Positions 12,601-21,600 of a stretch of DNA of 64,000 nucleotides are shown here, in pieces. The notes beneath the pieces are model-generated. The model searched no databases. It was not told the origin of the DNA and saw nothing but the letters and a program-made list of their open reading frames with translations. A program made the translations under genes and the position numbers. The DNA is from Athripsodes cinereus. Its lineage: Eukaryota > Arthropoda > Insecta > Trichoptera > Leptoceridae. How positions within the stretch are numbered: the first letter of the stretch is position 1; every line of letters begins with the position of its first letter. Where the stretch lies: positions 27,241,313 to 27,305,312 of the forward strand of contig OX388312.1 of NCBI GenBank assembly GCA_947579605.1, read 5' to 3'.

Positions 12601-15600
12601 AAAGGGATGAAACATGCGCAGCGCCGAATAGTTATCGAAGCGGACTTCACGAATGTTCAAGCCGGAATGACATTCGCCCCTCTCTTTCTCGTTTTGCTAC
12701 TGCGCACCATTTGCCTGTAATACCAGTTAAACTTGCATTTCGTTTAATACTGGTCGTTACTTTCCGTTCTAACTTTTTTGTGAAGACTTGTATCTTATTG
12801 GTGTAATATTTGTTATAATTCATCCATATTTAATAAAATGGAGGGTAAGAAACAAAAACTAAATGTTCGCGGTTTTCAAAACTATTGGACGAATGAATAT
12901 GGATTTATACAAAAAAAAGGATCGTGCTGCATGTGCGATATGTCGCGAAAGTGTCGTATGCCGCACGTCAAGTGTACAAAGACATTTCCAAACCAAACAT
13001 CAGTCCACATTTAATAGCAACGATGAGAAATGTGAAACTATAAAGAGAGCTGTTTCTGGTTATAAGAAACAAGTAACTTTTTTTTGTGGAATAACTGGAA
13101 CGAAGCCTAAAGCGACAGAATGCAGCTTCGCAATTGCTCATTGCATAGCTGCCAAAGGCAAACCCTTTACAGATGGGGAATATATAAAGGAAATCTTTAT
13201 AAAAAGTGCTGAAAAGTTGTTTAGCGATTTACCTAACCAACAAACCATATTATCCCGAATTCGAGAAATACCGGCTTCTGCGCGAACATTTGAAAGAAGA
13301 ATAACTGAAATGGCAGACAATGTAACAACAAAACAGAATTCTGGATTACAAGAAGCTGTTGCATTAAGCGTCGCTGTTGATGAAAGTACCGATGTAAATT
13401 TCGATACCAGGTGCCGGCAAACTCCCCTTTCACGGCACAAGCTTTTAGCTTAGTGTGAAAGGTGTATAAGGTTGTATTTGGGTTTATAACAAACCCAGAT
13501 ATATCTTTTTAAAAAAAAAAAAAAATGATATTGCGCGGCTTGCAGTATTTGCACGGTATTGTGATAAAGGTCAAGTTTATGAAGAATTGTGCAATTTGAT
13601 TCCTCTGTCTGGGACAACTAAGGGGCAGGATATTCTTGCTTCATTCATAAATTATTTTGACAGCAAGAACATTAATATCAAAAAAAAATATTTTGTGTAA
13701 TTAATGAATGTTGATAATTTTGAAATGGAACTTATCAAACTAATATCTTCAGAATTATGGAAAACAAAATTTAAGGAATTACGAAAAAATCTGGAAGATG
13801 ACTCTATGGAAAAATCGACTGCTATATTAAATTGTTGGATGTCATTGCCGGAAAGATTTAATTGTTTAAAGAAAATTGCATGTGCTCTCCTTTCCGCTTT
13901 TGGTTCCACATATCTCTGTGAACAAATTTTTTCTCACATGAAACATATTTTGAGTCCACAAAGAAGTCGTTTAACAACTGAACATTCAGAATCTTGTGTG
14001 AAATTAAAAGTCACAAATTATACCCCTGATATTCAAATATTAAGCAAAAATGTGCAGGGACAAGGTTCGCATTAAAAAAAATTAATTTATGTTATATGTT
14101 TAAAAGATAAATTTGGTATAAATTTCTTCTCCTCTAGAACCCCATTATATAATTTAGAATTAAGGCGGCACCCTGAATCATATTGGTAGAGTGGCTTGGC
14201 ACACCACAGCTAAAAGGTTGCCGACCCCTGATGTAGACGAAAGCCTTCCTAAATGGGTATAAATGTAATCATATCATTTTAAAAATTAGTCAACTCATAT
14301 GTACTTAACACTATAATGAAAGGTAAAAGGAAAATATTTAATAGTTATTTTGTATGACATTATGTTGATTAAATTAAAATGCTAAAAATTAAATGTTATT
14401 GAAATTATTCGTCAAGATTAAACACCGTGTGAAAATTTCGGAATTAAAAACCTGTAACTAAACGCCTCAACAATTTGTTTTGTTTCGAACCATGAATCCT
14501 TGAATAAACCAGGACGGACGCTCCAAATCAGAAATTGTGAGCAGAATAAACCAGGCACGAATTGCCTTTAACAAAAAATCCAAAATATTAGAATCCCCTA
14601 ATATTGATCTAAGCGTGAGGAAGAATCTCACTAAAGCCTTTGTGTGGAGCATTCTGCTATATGGATGCGAGACGTGGACCATCAGTAAGAGGGAAAGCGG
14701 ACGGTTAGCGGCATTTGAAATGTGGTGTTATAGACGCATGCTGAAGATTCATTGGTCGGAACACGTCGAAAACGAAGAAGTGTTAACCAGGGTTGGCGAA
14801 AAAAGGCAACTCCTTAAAAGAATCTGCCAACAACGAGCTAATTGGATTGGCCACAACATCAGGCACCCAGGACTGCTCATCGCAATCGCAGAGGGCAGGA
14901 CCGAAGGCACAAATGGCAGAGGTCGACCGAGAGACGCCTATATGGACCAACTGAAGAGGGACATGAGCTGTGGCTCATATATGGAGTTGAAGAGACTGGC
15001 TGAGAATAGGGAGGAGTGGAGAAATAAGTCAAAACTCGTTGCAGACCAATCCAATGGATTGTAACTCATTATATATATAACTAAACGCCTCAACAGTACA
15101 ACATTACTAGAACCATAGTGGAAGGACATTATATTTGTATTCACACTTTTTTTGACTGGATTAGCTGAAAGATATTCTATACTTTTAGTAAACAAATATC
15201 ATCCGAGATTATGAATGATTGTTTGAGAATTTTGATAAACTTATCCAAATGGGGTGAAATGCATGAAGAATCGTAAAAAAAACTTATTCCGTCCAATATT
15301 TTGACAATATATATGTTATGTATATTGTCAAAATACAATATATATGACAATACACATTAAAATTTAATAAAAAGCTGTATCTTCTGATTTTGAATCATTA
15401 TTGTAATTTGAAATTTAATAAGTGATACATATTTTGACTTAGTAATAAAATGAATCATATTGTGTTAATTTTTTGTAGACGCGTTTAACTAAATTGTAAA
15501 CTAAAAAAATATTTTCCGATTATGTGTCTACTTATTACCATTAAGAAATGATTCATTGATGATTTGTAGGCCTGGAACGATGACAAACTCCAATGGAACG

Positions 15601-18600
15601 AATCGGATTATGGAGGGCTCAAGACTCTCCACGTGGCTGATCATGAGGTCTGGCAACCAGACATTGTGCAGTACAATAGGTGAGTCAATAATATTCAATA
15701 TTAATAGTAACAGAATGGCTCAGCTTCCCTAGATACATAATTGTACACTCATCACCTGGTCACAACGGTAGTGTGTTTTCCACACATATCTAGGACCTTA
15801 CTACTAGGCGGCCGGTGTGGCGCGGAGGTAACGCTCTTGCCTTTGAGTCACGAGGTCCCGGGTTCGATTCCCGGCCAGGGCAGTGTGAGGAATGACCTTT
15901 TTCAAATTTTCCTGGGTCTGGGTGTTACATGTATATTTGTTTAGTGTATTGTATACATGTGTGTCGTCGCGTTAGTACCCATAATACAAGATTCACATCT
16001 GAGTTTGGGACTAGCTCGATCTGTGTGAACTGTCTATGCATGATATGTTATGTAATATATTTTTTACTTACATTGCAAAGATAGGATCTAGGATTAAACT
16101 TCTTATACAAGTATGAAAAATATGTATTTTTTTTAAATGCCTATGCTAAAATGAAATTGACGATGGGACGTTAAAATTTAAAATGTACATAAAATATTGA
16201 AAATTCAAATATTTTAAAAATATACACTAAATAAAAATATGAAGACGGATGGGGAGAAAAGACAGGTGTTCGATAAATAAAGCCATTTTACATCTTAAAT
16301 TCAGCGATGAAGTTTGCCACCCATACTGGATGTCTAATTTTTTGTCACGGAGAAGACAGGTTGCATGTTTATTGTACTTGTGGGACATGCCGTGGCGGTA
16401 TACCTAGTAGGTAGTAGTAGCAAAAATTATTAATAATTTTCAAATATGAGTCTAAACTGAAAATGGCTAAAAGAGGCTGCCAGCTAGAGGATTTGAACCC
16501 AAAACTTCTCAATTAAAAATTCGAAACTCTAACGTCGAGCTACTGAGCATCTCATATTCTGTGACAATGTATATTTTCGTTCCAGTGCCTCTGGTAATGT
16601 CATCGATCAATTTGGTAATACTCACTGCCTCATCTCATCAGGAGGATCCGTTCTCTGGGTGCCTCCAACAAGACTGACAGCATTCTGCAACACAGACCTG
16701 AGAAGGTGGCCGCAAGATGAACAAGTCTGCAACTTTACCTTTGGCTCCTGGACGTATGATGGAATACAGCTCAATATTTCTTCTGATGATTCTTTCAGTT
16801 CAGATGGCAATATCAACGTGAGTTTAGATTTACAAATTTACCAATACTTGCTTTTTACAAACAGGACACGTAAAAAAATAATGGATAACATATTTTATCG
16901 TGAGAATTACACTATCGACAACGTTCTATAAAATGACTAGCGATAAATATTTTGACTTTATAAACTTAGTATTGTAGATAATTGCCTCATAAAATATACA
17001 ATAAATAATGAGTAGTTGCATATTTTACATATAGGGAAGAGTTGGCTAAATTGTACCGATTTTGCGGAAAGTGATTTTTGGTAAAAACTAAATATAATGG
17101 TAAATATTTCAATATACCAAATGAAAGAGTATTTAGTTGGCTATCTAATTATGTATTTTAAGAAGGTCAAAAGTGACATGAACATTTAAAAAAATAGTTT
17201 TGAAAAAAAAGTAGGCATCGGTACGATATAGCAGACCGGGTTACTATATCGTACCACTGGTATTTAAATCGTACCTCTACGTAAATTTCAAAAAAAAATA
17301 GCACAACAGCAGGGTTACTCTTGACAAAACTAAACACGATCTTAATCTAGTCTTGATCTTGATCATACGACGCACGAAGGGACTATGGTCAAAAACATCG
17401 CGCTACCGCTAACGCGCGATCGGTTTGCGTGTATTTTTGGATAATAGTCACTTCGTGCGTCGTATGTTCAAGATCAAAACTAGATTAAGATCGTGTTTAG
17501 TTTTGTCAAGAGTAGCCCTGCAGTAACGAAACAAATAATAATACTTCTTAAAATATATTTAGCCTAGTACAACGTGATATGGAGAAATATACCAAGTATT
17601 TATTACTAATTGTACTCTTGTTTTGTGTCTAATTAATTGTTTTGTGTCTTTTTTAAAAGAAAAATACTTTTTGTATGCATGTATTGTATGTATACTAATT
17701 TTTTACAAGGCTTTTTAAGGCAAGGTATTTTTTTAAAGGCTTCGGCCGTGAATATCTGATTAAATAAATAAATAAATATCGTAGCGATACGATTTAGAAG
17801 CATCATAGTGGTACGATTTAACGAACTCGCTCAAATATCAGAAAAGAACAAAAATCAAACCAAACTCAGCACGCCTCGATACAGGGCAACCTAGTGAGGC
17901 TGCTGCAACTTAATTGTAGCCAATCAATTGGTGATATATTGTCTCAACGTTTGTACATTGATATTGATTGAATAAAGTATTAATTATTTATTTATTATTA
18001 TTTATTTATTTATTATCTTGACTGATTATGCTCAGGTTTTATGTGTCTAGGTGTATTACAATATTAATCATAAAAAAGTAGAATATAAGCCAGAGTAAGT
18101 TATCTCTGATTTCTTAAAAATATTTAAGGAATTATGAATGTCACATGTTTCTTTTTTTTAAAGAAAAAGATATAATATCTGGGTTTTGTTTGTTATAAAC
18201 CCGAATACAACCTTAAACACCTTTCACAGTAAGCTACTAAAAGCTTGGGTCGTGAAAGGGGAGTTTGCCGGCACCACGGTCCCCTTGTTCACGAGGTCGA
18301 GACTCTACCTCCAGGCTACCGACGAACTCAAAAATAAAAAACTCAAAACTATATATTAAAATGATAGAGTTAAACACTGTTACTTTCACTTGTATAATTT
18401 TTTATTTTGGCAGAGGCCTTTCGGACTTAGTCCATCTTAGTTTCTAAGTTGACGGCACTGATGATGGACTAAGTCCGAAAGCCCTCTGCCAAAATAAAAA
18501 TTTATACAAGTGAAAGTAAGAGTGTTTAACTCTATCATTTTAATATTAATAAAAATGAACATTCATAAGGTTACCACCGAAAAAATAGAATACATATCAA

Positions 18601-21600
18601 AACTATATAATATTTTAACCGTTCTATTTTTCAGTGTGATTATTTGATCGAGAACACTGAATTTCAACTGATCAATATCACATCCTCGCGAGAGGAAAAG
18701 TTTTATCCTTGCTGCGAAGATGCTCCTTATATACAGGTTTGTATTTTTTCAACTTTTTTTTATTTAAAAATACAATAGTCAAGGCGTCTGCACTCTCACC
18801 CATCTGCCTAGAAAAAACCTGTGTATGCACTTGAAAAACAGCCATATGTTTGGTGTCCCTTGTTTGAAGTTGATTTTTTATACATAATTTAGCCTACATG
18901 AAGTCTATAGTTTTTCACATGTCTTCTGACTAACTGTCGTATCTGACATTTTTGGCGAAATCGAGCTATGATCACCAATATGTACTTATATGTACCCTGC
19001 ATGTTCTCACTGAAGATCACACTTGTAACTGTTACCGTTATCCTGGAATAGCTTTCTGATTTGTTGTCGTATTTACGAATTATTCTAAATAAAATGTGTT
19101 GTATCTTCTAATTCCTCAAAATTTCATCAGAAAAATGATTCTGAGATATATAAGAATAGGAACAAATAAAATAATGTAATATATTTACACTGTATCATAT
19201 AACTAGGAAAGATGCACGGCAAAACACAAAAAACGCTCTCCTGAACAATTTACATATAGGCAGATACGACTGTTAGTCAGAAGAGGGGCGATATGTGGGC
19301 TATGTCAAGAGATCGGATTATACGGGGAGTAATAACTTTTATCAAGTGTAAAATGGTTCCTAAATATATGATAAAATCTACAAAAAAAGTTAAATTTTGC
19401 AAAATTATGAGAATATCCAAAATAAATATAGTTTCCAATTATTCTAAATTGATGATTTCTAATACTGTTAAAGTCAGTGACCGTTATTTTATTTTTTAGA
19501 TCACTTATACCATCCACATCAAGCGTCGAGGTAATGTCCGTTCCGCTGTTCTTCACTCCCAGGCTGCTGTGGCAGCTGTACTCTCTTTGCTAGCTCATTG
19601 TCTCCCGACGTCTCCAGTCGCAGCCGCCCCTCGTGCCATCCTAGCAGCACTACCTCCAGCCATACTCGCCATAGCACTCTTTTATTTGGGACACAGACTA
19701 CCATCAACACAATACTCACCTGATATTGGTAACATTTTTTGAATATTATATGCCCAGCAATAAAGCAAAAGTAATGATCCAAAAGTTTTTCGATATGCAT
19801 GTTAATTTAACATTATGAAACTATCATCCATACCACATACCAGGTATACTAGAGCAATATCTATACATCACACTACAGCTGTCAGTGGACTTTATAAGAT
19901 TAAAGTTTCCCGTGTCTTCCGATAGTTTATTTATGAAGTAAAAGCACCACATTAGAAAACCACCCACCTTAATATATATTACAATATCTTCATAGAAATA
20001 GTTGATTATGTAACTAGCCAACACGTAGGTAGTTTAGTTGCAAATTGATAGACGATGATTTGAATCAAGTGTTCGAATCACAGAAAGACGTTCAAGCCGA
20101 GAGAATCACACTTCTGTCACTTAATGGGATTTTTGTTAATATAAATAAGCATGTAAGCACTATTTTTTTATTCTGATAAAATATGCTTTATTTATTCCAG
20201 TCTCTCTCTACACTGGTAGCTTGTATTTGACTCTGATTTCTGCGGCAATATCAGTTCTGGTACTCAACGTAGCAAGAGGACGACGTGCCATGCCGTGGTT
20301 CCTCAAGAAATTCCTCAGCTGCAAAGCCGCCAGACTACTCGGAGCTCCACCTCTGCACAATGCCCATGATGTAAGTATTTCTACAATTCAATTTATTTTT
20401 ATTGATATTTTCCATAAAAGCGACAGACAACTTTCTCGCTGATTTATTGAAATGAGGTAGGTACTAGTAGATCAAAGGCAAAGAAACAATGTTACTTTTT
20501 TATAAAATGAATAAGATTCTTTTACGTCGTGTTTCTCATTACATTGAAGTGTTCCAAAGCAAATGCTGATACAATCAAAAACAATATTACTCTTTGTATA
20601 GCAGACCAACTGAACGCAAAAATAACTCCCAGTATCAATGATGAATGACACTCAGGATGGGTGACATAGTTCATTGGCAGTCAAGTTTCATTCTTGCCTG
20701 CAGGGCTACTCTTGACAAAACTAAACACGATCTTAATCTAGTCTTGATCTTGATCATACGACGCACGAAGTGACTATTGGCCAAAAGTAAACGCAAACCG
20801 ATCACGCGTTAGCGGTAGCGCGATGTTTTTGACCATAGTCCCTTCGTGCGTCGAATGATGATGATCAAGATCAAGACTAGATTAAGATCGTGTTTAGTTT
20901 TGTCAAGAGTAACCCTGCTGAACCAAAGATTTTATATGCTTCGTCATTTTATTCTCATTATTTATTATTATTTTTAAATTTAAATCGTTCAAATATTGAT
21001 ATCGAAGTTTGTCTTGTCTTCATCTCATCGAAAATAATTTGATCATAATTTTTTTTTCAAATATTATGATACATATTTTTAAATTTAATTTAGTTCAAAA
21101 TTTTATATTTTCTATTATTGATGTCTTATCAACGTACTCTCTTTCAGTACCTACTTACAATTTTATTTCTTGACTCGAAAATATAATTGACTATTTTCTT
21201 TTGACAATATATTTTTAGTTCTAGGTACATATTCGTCTGTCTAATTATTATTTTCATCTTTATTTAAACGTGTAAAAGGTTCTACCGTGTAAAATGAATA
21301 AATAAAGTAAATGAGCATCTAGTGTGATCCAGCAATTTAATCCTCGTGCAACTAAAATTATCGATTTTCTTGGCATTATATTCATTCTTGTCTGTTCACC
21401 AAGCACTTACCATTTCCTATCACATCACATACTTAATATTATTCTGTCTTTTTAAAATACATCGAATAAAAAATAAACTGCAATTTTTATTTCAGTCGAC
21501 CAGCGAAGAACTTCAGGCAACTGGATCGGCATGCGCTGGTGAAGTAGAAGGAACTAACAGTGGATCCCAACCTCCTTCTAGATCATGGCTAGCCTTGGCA

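Larger units (their letters stand above)
12389..14230 (+). mobile_element. hAT transposon (family T1), near full length, in intron 2 of gene A
   Basis: Terminal repeats CAGGCGTCGGCAACC and GGTTGCCGACCCCTG are inverted copies, and the 8-bp target duplication ATGTAGAC is perfect on both sides (12381-12388, 14231-14238). The element holds a broken transposase and a SINE insertion. An internally deleted relative with its own perfect duplication lies at 22533-23033. Confidence 0.92.

Noticed and set aside
14473..15077. Host gene with GRGRPR (AT-hook-like) motif
   Set aside because: The motif is part of the LINE ORF2 C-terminus, and the piece is bounded by an 18-bp target duplication.
15830..15885. 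Possible tRNA gene (A and B boxes well kept)
   Set aside because: The ends do not pair as an acceptor stem, and the same head is joined to the S2 SINE body in at least four other places.
16463..16556. Possible tRNA gene on the minus strand
   Set aside because: The B box is good, but no cloverleaf with paired acceptor arms could be drawn. Treated as a SINE remnant.
19519..19800. 93-codon antisense frame over gene A exon 6
   Set aside because: Shadow of the TM1-TM2 exon, as above.
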